NCBI GenBank assembly: GCA_036845225.1
Contig: DAIUEJ010000023.1
Coordinates: 1 to 40,946 of the forward strand
Source of the DNA: FEN-680 sp036845225
Lineage (GTDB): Bacteria > Actinomycetota > Geothermincolia > Fen-727 > Anoxymicrobiaceae
Length of the DNA: 40,946 nucleotides
Direction of reading: 5' to 3'
Shown here piece after piece: positions 23,870-32,495 of this stretch (position 1 is its first letter; every line of letters starts with the position of its first letter). A model generated the notes under the pieces. It worked only from the letters and a program-made list of their open reading frames with translations. It made no database searches and was not told the origin of the DNA. A program made the translations under genes and the position numbers.

Positions 23870-24552
23870 TGCGCGGCAGCCTCCGAGTCGGTGTCGGCCC
23901 CCGGGCCGCTCAGGTCCGCCTTTTCCCGCGCGGGCTTGTTGAAGACTTCCCGGCTGGCCCTGATCATGTAGTCGACGCCGGAGTAGGCGGTGATGGCCGC
24001 CATCAGGTAGACGCAGACCTGGACGAAGATGCTGGACGCGCTGGCGGGGAAGAAGATGAGTATTGATACCACGATGATCTGGGAGAACATCTTGATCTTG
24101 CCTGACCATGATGCGGGAAACGATATCCCTTTCCTCGCGCCGATGATACGGACCCCGGATATCAGGAGCTCCCGGGCCACTACGAGCAGCAGCACCCAGA
24201 GCGGCAGCAGCACGATATGATTGCTCCATCCTATGTACCAGAGCGTGACCATGACCGGTATCATCAGGAGCTTGTCGGCCAGAGGGTCGAGGAACTCCCC
24301 CAGCTTGGTCACGGCGTCGTTCTTGCGGGCGTAGTAGCCGTCCGCTTTGTCGGTAAGGGCGGCAAGGATGAAGAGGATACCCGCTACGAGCGTGTTGGAC
24401 ATCCCGAACGGGCGCAGGCTGCTGTCGAGGAGAAACACGATTATCAGCGGGGCCAGCGCGACCCGAAGCGCGGTCATCAGGTTGGCCGGGTTGAGCCACT
24501 TCCCCGTGACTGCGGCCTGCGCGAGTCCGGTCCCGCTAGATTTCTCCGACAA
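23866..24552 (-). CDS. pgsA: CDP-diacylglycerol-glycerol-3-phosphate phosphatidyltransferase
   Basis: Membrane enzyme making phosphatidylglycerophosphate, the precursor of phosphatidylglycerol. About 228 aa with five or six hydrophobic segments and the complete CDP-alcohol phosphotransferase motif DG-x2-AR-x8-G-x3-D-x3-D, seen as DKADGYYARKNDAVTKLGEFLDPLADK. The C-terminal tail is acidic and unstructured. TTG 24552 is chosen because GAGGGG lies seven bases upstream; another TTG two codons earlier is possible. The start lies inside the last 17 bases of rimO, and the end overlaps cinA, so the three are translationally linked. Confidence 0.9.
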   Translation of the reverse strand: MSEKSSGTGLAQAAVTGKWLNPANLMTALRVALAPLIIVFLLDSSLRPFGMSNTLVAGILFILAALTDKADGYYARKNDAVTKLGEFLDPLADKLLMIPVMVTLWYIGWSNHIVLLPLWVLLLVVARELLISGVRIIGARKGISFPASWSGKIKMFSQIIVVSILIFFPASASSIFVQVCVYLMAAITAYSGVDYMIRASREVFNKPAREKADLSGPGADTDSEAAAQ

Positions 24553-25918
24553 GGTCAAGCCCCTCGTGTCCAGTGATCCTCGCCCGCGCAAACTCTCCCG
24601 GCTGTACCGTGCAACTCCGCGAGCGCTTGAGGTAGATCGAGCCGTCTACTACCGGGGCCTCCCGGTAGGAGCGCCCCACCAGGTCGTAGGGCTCGATCTC
24701 ACAGATGTCGTCCACGACCACCTCGAGCTCCAGGCCTAACATACTCTCGAGCCGCTCCGCCTCGATACCGTCCTGGACCTCGACGACCATATTATAGCGC
24801 GAAAGGGCTTCATCGGTTTCGACCGCTCCGCCCAGTTCGGCTGCCGGTGTCCCCTCCTCCGGCGAAAAGATAAACGCGCCCAGCCAGTCGAACCGCGCGG
24901 CCCTCACGAAGTCGAGAAGCACCTCAAAATCGCGCGCGGTCTCGCCCGGGTAACCGACCATGACCGTAGAGCGGAGCGCCGCCCGTGGCACGGCCGTCCT
25001 GATGCGCGCCAACAGGTCGAGGTACTCCTCGGCGGACCCCGGCCTTCCCATGGCACGCAGCACGTCGCGGCTGGCGTGCTGGAACGGGATGTCGAAGTAG
25101 TCGCAGATGCGCCCGTTGCCGGCGACCTCTTCTATCAGCCGCTCGGACACGCCCTCGGGCTGGAGATAGAGCAGCCGCAGCCAGTGGACGCAGTCCAGCC
25201 GGGTGATGTTCGCCGCAAGTTGCGAGAGGCCCGCTTCACCCGGTTGCAGCCCGCACCCGTAAGATGTCAGGTCCTGGGCCAGCAGGACCACTTCCCTCTG
25301 CCTGCCCCCGCACAGCCTCTCGATCTCGGCCGTGACCTCTTCGGGGGGCCTGCTCGTGAACGGCCCTCTTATGGAAGGTATCGTGCAGAACCGGCATGCG
25401 CGGTCGCAGCCGTCCGCCGCCCTGATGTAGAGCGTCGCTCCTCCGGAAGAGTCCGTCGACCTTTCGAGGGTGCACATCCGGGGAGGGCCTCCGGTGCCCC
25501 GATACTTCTCATCGCCCAGCAGAGCGGCAAGAGCGTTCGCCAGCTCCGCCTGCCAGTCGCCACCCAGCGCCGCGTCGATCTCCGGCATCTCTGACATCAG
25601 CGCAGCGCCGTAACGCTGCGACATGCACCCGAGGACCATGATGGGCGGCCTCCGCGGCCGCCTCGAGGCCAGCTCGTCCAGCGCGAGGATGGTATCGATT
25701 CCCTCGTCGCATGCCTCTCGTATGAAACCGCAGGTCATCACCGCGATGAGGTCCGCCGATTCGACGGCGCCCGTCTCGGCCATGCCGCGCGCTGACAGCG
25801 CGCTGCGGAGAAGGTCGGCTTCGACCTCGTTCCTGAAGCATCCGAGGGTGATGAGGAGATAGCGCCGGCCGTCGGTGGAATTATCGGAAACGTTATCGTC
25901 CGGTGGGATCTCGGCCAT
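24536..25918 (-). CDS. rimO: Ribosomal protein S12 methylthiotransferase RimO
   Basis: Radical SAM enzyme adding a methylthio group to an Asp of ribosomal protein S12. The 460-aa protein has three N-terminal Cys of the auxiliary Fe-S cluster (TLGCFRNE, MTCGFIREA, VLGCMSQRY), the radical SAM motif CDRACRFC, the segments FDIPFQHAS and STVMVGYPGET, and a C-terminal TRAM domain. The first motif reads LGCFRNEVEAD where most RimO have LGCxKNxVDSE, a small deviation. RimO rather than MiaB is preferred from ACRFCTIPSIRG and DIPFQHAS; an alignment would settle it. ATG 25918 lies three bases after the yajQ stop. Confidence 0.88.
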   Translation of the reverse strand: MAEIPPDDNVSDNSTDGRRYLLITLGCFRNEVEADLLRSALSARGMAETGAVESADLIAVMTCGFIREACDEGIDTILALDELASRRPRRPPIMVLGCMSQRYGAALMSEMPEIDAALGGDWQAELANALAALLGDEKYRGTGGPPRMCTLERSTDSSGGATLYIRAADGCDRACRFCTIPSIRGPFTSRPPEEVTAEIERLCGGRQREVVLLAQDLTSYGCGLQPGEAGLSQLAANITRLDCVHWLRLLYLQPEGVSERLIEEVAGNGRICDYFDIPFQHASRDVLRAMGRPGSAEEYLDLLARIRTAVPRAALRSTVMVGYPGETARDFEVLLDFVRAARFDWLGAFIFSPEEGTPAAELGGAVETDEALSRYNMVVEVQDGIEAERLESMLGLELEVVVDDICEIEPYDLVGRSYREAPVVDGSIYLKRSRSCTVQPGEFARARITGHEGLDLVGEI

Positions 25919-25921
25919 GCT

Positions 25922-26416
25922 CTACCGGTAGTTCGCGAACTGGAGCGGCAGCCCGAAGTCGTGTTCCTTGACCGCCTTGATGACCGCCTGGAGCGAGTCC
26001 TTGCTCTTGCTGGACACGCGCACCTGGTCCTTCTGCACGGTCACGTTGACCTTCTTGTCGACGCCCTTTATGAACTTGGTGATCTCGCGTGCCTTGTCGG
26101 CGTCGATTCCCTGCAGCACCTTGGCCTCGCGCTTGACCGTACCCTTCGGGCCGGGCTGCACCGGGCCCCAGGCAACGGCCTCCAGTGGCACCTCCCGCCT
26201 GGTGAGCCGGGTCTCGATGACGTCGATCATCGCGCTGAGGTGGAACTCGTCCGAGGAGTTTACGGTGACCGTCTCGTGCGTACTCTCGATGCGCGAGCCG
26301 GAGCCCTTGAAGTCGAACCTGTTGTCTATCTCCTTGCGCGCCTGGTTGAGCGCGTTGTCCAGCTCGGGGAGCTCAACCTTGCTGACGATGTCGAAGGAGC
26401 TGTCGGTTGCGGCCAT
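25922..26416 (-). CDS. yajQ: YajQ family nucleotide-binding protein
   Basis: A 164-aa member of the UPF0234/YajQ family, with two ferredoxin-like halves. It starts SSFDIVSKVELPELDNALNQARKEIDNRFDFKGS and ends with the usual HDFGLPLQFANYR. Family members bind nucleotides or RNA, and some (for example in Xanthomonas) bind cyclic di-GMP; the exact ligand here is not evident. ATG 26416 lies one base after the stop of the chemoreceptor gene, so the two are probably cotranslated. Confidence 0.95.
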   Translation of the reverse strand: MAATDSSFDIVSKVELPELDNALNQARKEIDNRFDFKGSGSRIESTHETVTVNSSDEFHLSAMIDVIETRLTRREVPLEAVAWGPVQPGPKGTVKREAKVLQGIDADKAREITKFIKGVDKKVNVTVQKDQVRVSSKSKDSLQAVIKAVKEHDFGLPLQFANYR

Positions 26417-26417
26417 G

Positions 26418-27695
26418 TCAATCCTCGTGAAGCTTGAAGTCGTCCACCAGCCTCTTCATCTCGATCGAGAGTCGTGCGAGCTCCTGTATCGATGCGCGCA
26501 TCTCCTCCATGGAGGCGGTCTGCTGGTTGGCGGCCGCCGACGCCTCCTGGGTGCCGGCAGCGGCCTGCTCGGCAATGGCGGCGATGTCGTGGGACGCCTT
26601 GACCACCCGCTCGGAGCCATCTCGCTGCGCCTCCGTCGCCTGGTAGACGGATTCGGCGCCTCCTGCGATGTCCTCCACTATCTGGGCGACGTTGGTCAAC
26701 GCGTCGAGGGTGGACTGGATGACCCCGATAGAGCTTGAGATTATCTCTTTGCTGCTGTCGACGGCTTTGAGCGCCTTCGAGGTCTCGGACTCCGTGTCCC
26801 TGATCATCTTCGATATCTGGTCGGCGGCCTTGCGGCTTCCCTCCGCGAGGTTCCGAACCTCTTCGGCGACCACGGCGAAGCCCCGCCCGTGCTCGCCCGC
26901 GCGGCTGGCCTCGATGGCAGCGTTCAATGCGAGCATATTGGTCTGCTCCGAGATGTTGGTGATCACGTCGACGATCAGCCCGATCTGCATCGACCTGTCG
27001 CCCAGGCCCTGCATGATGTCGGTCACGCTGTCCATCGCCTGTTTCATCTCCTGCATCTTGGTAGCGGCCTCTTCGGCGTTGACCGAGCCGGCCCGCGCAA
27101 TCTCATTGGCCGCGCGTCCCGTCTCAGCCGACGCCTTTGCCTGATCGGCGACGTTGGACGCCATGTCCGCGATCTCGTTGATTATCTCGCTGGTCTCCTC
27201 CACCGCCCGCGCCTGGGACTCGGCGCCCTTCGATATCTGCTCTACGGTCGAGGACACCTCCTCGGCGGAGGCCATCACTTCCTCGCTGGAGGCAGCGAGC
27301 TCCTCGGCTGTCGCGCTCACCAGCGTGGAAGCCTCCCGGAGCTTCTCGAGTATCACCCGCAGCCCGTCGACCATGGCGTTCTCGGCGACGGTCAGCTTCC
27401 CGATGATGTCCGCCGAGCGCCAGTCAAGGTGCTTGGTGAGGTTCCCCTCCGCGACCGAGTGAGAGAACTCTATGACCGGCGTGAGTGCGTTGTTGAAGGT
27501 CTTCTGGATGATGATGACGTATACCGTCTCACCGATGAGCACTGCCACCAACAGCGCAACGGAGGTTATGAGTAGGCTCCTGGTGGAGAGGTTGGTGAAC
27601 GCGACGAGCAGCGGGATGACGATAGCGAGCGATATCACTCCGTGAAGGATGCCTATCAGGATCGTCTTCCACTTTATGCTGAAGTTCTTTAACAA
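26418..27695 (-). CDS. Methyl-accepting chemotaxis protein with almost no extracellular part
   Basis: A 425-aa chemoreceptor. Two hydrophobic spans (about 12-33 and 40-64) are separated by only about six residues, so there is no external sensor domain. A HAMP-like linker (65-118) is followed by a long coiled-coil signalling domain with the conserved CheA/CheW-binding tip ISEQTNMLALNAAIEASRAG near 248-268 and FAVVAEEVRNLAEGS after it. Possible methylation stretches are Glu/Gln/Ala-rich (SSEEVMASAEEVSSTVEQ). TTG 27695 is the start. No cheA, cheW, cheR, cheB or flagellar gene is in the window. It may sense through the membrane, HAMP or a partner such as the 77-aa protein upstream. Confidence 0.93.
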   Translation of the reverse strand: MLKNFSIKWKTILIGILHGVISLAIVIPLLVAFTNLSTRSLLITSVALLVAVLIGETVYVIIIQKTFNNALTPVIEFSHSVAEGNLTKHLDWRSADIIGKLTVAENAMVDGLRVILEKLREASTLVSATAEELAASSEEVMASAEEVSSTVEQISKGAESQARAVEETSEIINEIADMASNVADQAKASAETGRAANEIARAGSVNAEEAATKMQEMKQAMDSVTDIMQGLGDRSMQIGLIVDVITNISEQTNMLALNAAIEASRAGEHGRGFAVVAEEVRNLAEGSRKAADQISKMIRDTESETSKALKAVDSSKEIISSSIGVIQSTLDALTNVAQIVEDIAGGAESVYQATEAQRDGSERVVKASHDIAAIAEQAAAGTQEASAAANQQTASMEEMRASIQELARLSIEMKRLVDDFKLHED

Positions 27696-27716
27696 GTCAG
27701 TCCGTCCCCGGAGTCG

Positions 27717-27950
27717 TCAGCCACCCAGGCCTCTGATCTTCTCCGCTACGTCCGTGCCGGTCTCTTTACCAGAGAAGAATGAAACGGATTTCTCTATGTG
27801 GGCGGCCAGATCCGGCAGCTGCGCGGACGTGAGGGTGTCCGGCGTGGAGCCTATGAGTTCACAGTTCTTCTTGACCGTTGCCTTGGCGATGAAATCGCCG
27901 ACGGCCGAGGCCAGTATCTTCTCGACCTGTTGGGCCAGAGGATTGGCCAA
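27717..27950 (-). CDS. Small helical protein of unknown function (77 aa)
   Basis: Not a family I can name. The sequence is predicted to be mostly helical: helix 1 (AQQVEKILASAVGDFIAKATVKKNCELIG), a short turn (STPDTLTSAQL), helix 2 (PDLAAHIEKSVSFFSG) and a final short helix (GTDVAEKIRGLG). One Cys, no signal peptide. TTG 27950 is supported by an excellent AGGAGGTCCGAT site. It lies 21 bases upstream of the chemoreceptor gene on the same strand. A role with that receptor is only a guess from position. Confidence 0.7.
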   Translation of the reverse strand: MANPLAQQVEKILASAVGDFIAKATVKKNCELIGSTPDTLTSAQLPDLAAHIEKSVSFFSGKETGTDVAEKIRGLGG

Positions 27951-28057
27951 ATCGGACCTCCTGTCTTACTCCCCCGCCTGCAGTCAACCCCCGTTGCCGC
28001 GACAGTCGGAAATGTCGCTTTAGGGTATCAATACGAGGATTAATGTGCAACAGCGTC

Positions 28058-30295
28058 TCAGTCTCTCTGCCGCTCTTTCCAGCCCTCGAACTCCTCCGGG
28101 GTGATGAGGACCTTGCGCGACTTGCTGCCCTCGTGGGGGCCCACGATTCCGAGCTGCGAGAGCTCCACGATGATGCGCCGGGCACGGGCGTACCCTACCC
28201 TCAGGTGGGTCTGGAGCATGGACGCCGACGCCTCGCCCGCGAACACGACGTACTCCGCTGCTTCCGTCAGCAGCGCGTCGCGGTCGGTGAACCGGGTCGC
28301 GACCTCGGACGCCACGTCCGTCAGGTCAATAGTGGTGGTCTCCTCGAAGTGTTGCTCCCGTATGTACCCCGTGACGAACTCTATCTCTTTCTGCTGGATG
28401 AGCGCTCCCTGGACCCTCTCTGGCTGGGGGATGTTGCCGGGGTCGAGCAGCATATCGCCTTTGCCCAGGAGCTTTTCCGCGCCCTTCGTCGAAAGGATGG
28501 TCCGTGAGTCCGCGTGGCTCGCCACCTGGAAGGCGATGCGCGCCGTGATGTTGTTCTTGATGACGCCGGTGATCACATCGACCGAAGGGCGCTGGGTGGC
28601 GATTATCATGTGAATACCTACCGCGCGCGCCTTGGCGGTGAGGCGGCTGATGCTGCTCTCGACCTCCCGGCGCGCGACTATCATGAGGTCCCCGAGCTCG
28701 TCGATGACGATCACTATCTTGGGCAGGGCCTCCATCTCTTTGTCCTGCTCCGCGATCGCATTGTACTCGTCGATGTGCACCACCCGCTGCTTCTGCAGCA
28801 CCTGGTAGCGGCGGTCCATCTCGCGCACAGCCCAGAGGAGGGCCTTGGCAGCAGGCCCGGGCTCATTGATGACGTCACAGAGCAGGTGCGGCAGGCCGCC
28901 ATACCAGGTGAACTCGACGTACTTGGGGTCGATCATGATGAACTTCAGCTGGTCCGGCCTGCAGCGCATCAACAGGCAGCTTACCAGGCAGTTGATGCAG
29001 CACGACTTGCCGGCCCCGGTCGAGCCGGCCAGCAGCAGGTGCGGGAGCTGCGCGAGGTCGAGGACGACGGGCTCCCCGGACATGTCCTTCCCCACCGCCA
29101 TGGTGAGGAGGTTGTGCGGCGCCACCGGCCCCAGCGAGTCGATGATGTCGCCGAGCAGGACCGAGTCCCGTATGTGGTTCGGTACCTCTATGCCGATTGC
29201 CTGGCGCCCCGGTATGGGGGAGTAGATGCGGATGTCGGGCGAGCCGAGCGCGTATGCGATGTCCTGCTCCAGCTCGGTTACCCGCTTTACCTTCTCGCCC
29301 GTCCCCACCTCCACCTCGAACAGAGAAACGGTCGGCCCCGGCGAGACCTTGCCTACGTGCGCGTCGACGTCCATGCTGTGCAGCGTGTGCTCTATCGCCA
29401 GCTTCCGCTCCTCGTTGGTCTGTTTCGAGAACGCCTTGTTGTGGCTGCGGTTGAGTATCGAGGCGGGCGGCAGGCGGTACTTGCCCGTTCGCGGTTTGCC
29501 GACGGCGATGGCGAGCTGGCCGCCGTTCTCCTCTTTCATCGCGATGGGAGGCGTGGGCTTGGCCGGGTACACTTTGGCAACGCCTGTCGCCTTCCGGGCA
29601 GGCTTCGCTTCGGGCTCGCTCTCATCGTTGTCCGCGGCACCGTCCGGCGCAGGCCGCACCGAAGGCTTGCCCTCATGCCCCGTCCTCATGCGTCGCCAGC
29701 CGGTGAGGATCTGTTCCTCGAAGGCGACCACTACGCCGGCGCACAGGGCTGCCACCGCGAAGATCGTGGCGCCCACCTTCCCGGTCAGCTTGCAGAGCGG
29801 CCAGGCGATGACGGCCCCGAGGAGCCCTCCCCCACCGTAGAGCTGCTGGGCCCTGAACATCGCGTCCGTGGACTTGGGAATCTGAAGGAGCGTCAGTATG
29901 GCGACCCCGATGAGCGCTCCTCCGGTGAGAAGCAGTCCCACGCGGACACCAGGCCTGGTCCAACCCGCAAAAGCGATGACCGCTCCAGCGGCAAATGCAA
30001 AGGGTATCGCAAACCTGCCCACGCCGAGCAGCCAGGCGAGCCCCGTGCGCACGCCCCTCCCCACGGGGCCGACGCTGGAAGGAGCGAACACGCACAGGAA
30101 GGTGAAGATGGCGAGCGCCAGAAAGCAGACGCCGTAGAGCGCGCGGACCCGCCCCGGAGTAAGGCGCGACTCCTTCTCGGGTTGCGCCGGCGCCCTGGGG
30201 CTGCCCTTCTGCGCACCCGTTGGCATGCGCTTTTCGGGCGCACCACTCTTGCCGGCGCCCTTCGTCGGCTTTCGCTTTGCCTGGGCCTGTGTCAA
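28058..30295 (-). CDS. ftsK: FtsK/SpoIIIE DNA translocase
   Basis: Septal, ATP-driven DNA pump for chromosome segregation, 745 aa. After a basic N-terminal tail there are four to five hydrophobic segments (about 50-70, 83-112, 118-138, 155-192), then a Pro/Ala/Glu-rich linker, the alpha-beta motor with Walker A GSTGAGKS (424-431), MIDPKYVEFTWY and Walker B VIVIDELGDLM. The gamma domain (about 680-745, AAEYVVFAGEASASMLQTHLRVGYARARRII) would read the orienting DNA sequences. TTG 30295 has AGGAAGG about eight bases upstream. The linker is short compared with E. coli FtsK, as in SpoIIIE-like Gram-positive forms. Confidence 0.95.
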   Translation of the reverse strand: MTQAQAKRKPTKGAGKSGAPEKRMPTGAQKGSPRAPAQPEKESRLTPGRVRALYGVCFLALAIFTFLCVFAPSSVGPVGRGVRTGLAWLLGVGRFAIPFAFAAGAVIAFAGWTRPGVRVGLLLTGGALIGVAILTLLQIPKSTDAMFRAQQLYGGGGLLGAVIAWPLCKLTGKVGATIFAVAALCAGVVVAFEEQILTGWRRMRTGHEGKPSVRPAPDGAADNDESEPEAKPARKATGVAKVYPAKPTPPIAMKEENGGQLAIAVGKPRTGKYRLPPASILNRSHNKAFSKQTNEERKLAIEHTLHSMDVDAHVGKVSPGPTVSLFEVEVGTGEKVKRVTELEQDIAYALGSPDIRIYSPIPGRQAIGIEVPNHIRDSVLLGDIIDSLGPVAPHNLLTMAVGKDMSGEPVVLDLAQLPHLLLAGSTGAGKSCCINCLVSCLLMRCRPDQLKFIMIDPKYVEFTWYGGLPHLLCDVINEPGPAAKALLWAVREMDRRYQVLQKQRVVHIDEYNAIAEQDKEMEALPKIVIVIDELGDLMIVARREVESSISRLTAKARAVGIHMIIATQRPSVDVITGVIKNNITARIAFQVASHADSRTILSTKGAEKLLGKGDMLLDPGNIPQPERVQGALIQQKEIEFVTGYIREQHFEETTTIDLTDVASEVATRFTDRDALLTEAAEYVVFAGEASASMLQTHLRVGYARARRIIVELSQLGIVGPHEGSKSRKVLITPEEFEGWKERQRD

Positions 30296-30379
30296 ACGGT
30301 CAACCTTCCTGCCGAGCGGATATTTACATTACTAGTATTCTTTTCGCCCGGAAATCTGACCTTTGCACAAGGTGTCAGG

Positions 30380-30402
30380 CATCAGTGGTGCATTCACTGA
30401 TG
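30380..30402. other. Perfect 8-bp inverted repeat between dapB and ftsK
   Basis: CATCAGTG (30380-30387) and CACTGATG (30395-30402) enclose a seven-base loop. It lies about 38 bases after the dapB stop in the AT-rich gap before ftsK. No T run follows on either strand, so it is not a standard terminator; an operator, an RNA-stabilising stem or a factor-dependent terminator are options. Confidence 0.5.
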
Positions 30403-30439
30403 AAAGTGTGATGAGAAGTGGAAAACGAACGACGTGTTT

Positions 30440-31210
30440 CTAGAGCAGCGAGTCGAGCCCCACTGTCAGCCCCGGCATCTCGGCAATGGCCTTGACCGCC
30501 AGGAGCACCCCTGGCATGAAGCAGGACCTGTCGGTGGTGTCGTGGCGTATTGTGAGGGTCTCCCCCTTCGAGCCGAAGATGACCTCCTGGTGCGCGACCA
30601 GCCCGTCGAGGCGCACACTGTGGATGCGCACAGGCCCGACGTTCCCGCCTCGAGCACCCGCGACCTCACGCTCAGCCGACTCCGGCACCTCCGCAGCGTC
30701 CATCGCGTCGGCGATCCGGCGGGCGGTCGCGATCGCCGTCCCGCTCGGCGCATCCTTCTTGCCGCGGTGGTGGAACTCGATGATCTCGCACTGGTCAAAA
30801 GCGCGGGCCGCCATCTCTGCCGTCTTCATCATCATCACCGCTCCGATGGCGAAGTTCGAGGCGACCAGGACATTGGCGCTGCCCGCTTCAGCCTTCTCGC
30901 GCATGTCCGCAAGCTGCTCGTCAGAAAATCCCGTGGTCCCGATCACGCAGTGAATGCCCTGGCCCAGGGCCCACAGAGCGTTCTGAAACGCGGCGGCCGC
31001 ATGGGTGAAGTCGACGCAGACGTCCGCCCCTTGAGATTGTATGGATGAGATCTCGGTATCAACAGGGATGCCGCTTCCGGATACGACCGCCCCGTCCCCG
31101 GCAGCCGGGTCCACGGCGGCTACAAGTTCGAGGTCTGAGTCCGCGAGGACCACAGCGGTCACTTCCCGGCCCATGTTACCCAGCGCCCCGAGCACCGCCA
31201 CCCTCAGCAT
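30440..31210 (-). CDS. dapB: 4-hydroxy-tetrahydrodipicolinate reductase
   Basis: Reduces hydroxy-tetrahydrodipicolinate in lysine and diaminopimelate synthesis. The 256-aa protein has the dinucleotide-binding VLGALGNMGREV, the segment GTTGFSDEQL, and the signature EFHHRGKKDAPSGTAIATA with its catalytic His and Lys. ATG 31210 follows GAGGTG by about nine bases; upstream in-frame codons would overlap the protease gene. dapA is not adjacent. It is the last gene of the pnp-M16-dapB run, separated from the protease stop by 13 bases. Confidence 0.95.
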   Translation of the reverse strand: MLRVAVLGALGNMGREVTAVVLADSDLELVAAVDPAAGDGAVVSGSGIPVDTEISSIQSQGADVCVDFTHAAAAFQNALWALGQGIHCVIGTTGFSDEQLADMREKAEAGSANVLVASNFAIGAVMMMKTAEMAARAFDQCEIIEFHHRGKKDAPSGTAIATARRIADAMDAAEVPESAEREVAGARGGNVGPVRIHSVRLDGLVAHQEVIFGSKGETLTIRHDTTDRSCFMPGVLLAVKAIAEMPGLTVGLDSLL

Positions 31211-31223
31211 CAGCGCATTCACC

Positions 31224-32489
31224 TCACTGTCCGGAAAGCGAGAGCGCGTCGTCATCGAACGGCCCGATGACAGCCAGGCTCAGCGGGACCGCGCCCCAGG
31301 TCTCGGAGTAGACCCTGTGGATGTCCTCGATGGTCACAGCTTCGACGCGCGAGACCATCTCTTCTATGCTGAGATGCTCACCGCCGGACAGCTCGGCCTT
31401 GGCGAGCCTGTTCATGCGGTTGCCGCTGTCCTCGTTGCTGATGTAGAGCGAGCCCTTGATGTGGTTCTTGGCGCGCTCCATCTCGTCTGAGGTGAAGCCT
31501 CCGCCTCCGGCCTTCGCCAGCTCCTCCTCGATGAGCCCCAGGACCCTCTCCGCGTTCGCGGGGTTCGTGCCGGCGTAGATGCCTACCATTCCCATGCCGA
31601 TGAACAGCCCGGTGTAGGAGTATATGGAGTAGACGAGCCCGAGCTGTTCGCGGACGCGCTGGAACAGCCTGGAGGACATGCTGCCACCCAGGATGTTGTC
31701 CATGATCGACAGTGCGAACCTGTCGGGGTGCCTCCTGGCGAGGCCCTGGCCGCCCACGGTTATGTGAGCCTGCTCGGTGTCCTTCTTGACCACGATCTTT
31801 CCGGAGAGCGGCGTGGAGAGCGCATCGCTGCGGTCGGCTTGCCGCCCGCCGGGAAGCTCATTGAGGTGTTCGCTTACGAGCCCGCACAGGCGCTCGTGGT
31901 CCACCGCCCCGCCGGCGGCGACCACGATACGGGACGCCACGTAATGCTCGCTGAAGAACTCCAGGAGGTACTCGCGGTCGACCGTGCGTATCACGTTCTC
32001 GTCGCCGAGGACGCTGTGACCGATCCGGTGTTCACCCCAGAGGGCCTCGGCGAGGTAGTCGTGCACGTGCTCGTCGGGCGAGTCGTTGTGCATGTTGATC
32101 TCTTCGAGGACGACCTTCCTCTCCGAATCGAGCTCGCCCGCATCCATCAGCGAATGCTGCGCCATGTCCATGATGATCTCGATGGCCCTCGGCAGGTACT
32201 CCTCGAGGACCCTGGAGTATATGGAGGTGTGCTCACGGCCGGTCGCGGCGTTGATGTCCGCCCCGATGTGGTCGAACGCCTCCGCTATCCCGGAGGCGCT
32301 CAGGCTGGGCGTGCCTTTGAAGATCATGTGCTCCAGGAAATGCGAGAGCCCCTGCTGCGCCGGTATCTCGTCGCGCGACCCGGTGTCGATCCACACCCCC
32401 AGCGATATCGAGCGGACCTCGGGGAGCCGTTCCGAGAGAACGCGCACCCCCGTGTCCAGCACCGTACTGTCGAAAGTGGCTGGCGCCAT
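31224..32489 (-). CDS. M16 family zinc metallopeptidase (processing-peptidase-like)
   Basis: A 421-aa insulinase/M16-type peptidase. The inverted zinc motif HxxEH is present as HFLEHMIFKGT near residue 50, with the third ligand region ERKVVLEEINMHNDSP about 75 residues later. The second half holds the inactive-type domain (LARRHPDRFALSIMDNILGGSMSSRLFQRVREQLGLVYSIYS) typical of the family. ATG 32489 lies six bases after the pnp stop. The pnp-M16 arrangement is common in Gram-positive bacteria (as mlpA/ymxG), yet its substrate is unknown. Confidence 0.93.
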   Translation of the reverse strand: MAPATFDSTVLDTGVRVLSERLPEVRSISLGVWIDTGSRDEIPAQQGLSHFLEHMIFKGTPSLSASGIAEAFDHIGADINAATGREHTSIYSRVLEEYLPRAIEIIMDMAQHSLMDAGELDSERKVVLEEINMHNDSPDEHVHDYLAEALWGEHRIGHSVLGDENVIRTVDREYLLEFFSEHYVASRIVVAAGGAVDHERLCGLVSEHLNELPGGRQADRSDALSTPLSGKIVVKKDTEQAHITVGGQGLARRHPDRFALSIMDNILGGSMSSRLFQRVREQLGLVYSIYSYTGLFIGMGMVGIYAGTNPANAERVLGLIEEELAKAGGGGFTSDEMERAKNHIKGSLYISNEDSGNRMNRLAKAELSGGEHLSIEEMVSRVEAVTIEDIHRVYSETWGAVPLSLAVIGPFDDDALSLSGQ

Positions 32490-32495
32490 GCAGCC

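Noticed and set aside
28514..30400. Very long open frame on the plus strand opposite ftsK
   Set aside because: The codon structure belongs to ftsK on the other strand; the translated product is His/Arg/Val-rich with no domain, as expected for antisense frames in GC-rich DNA.
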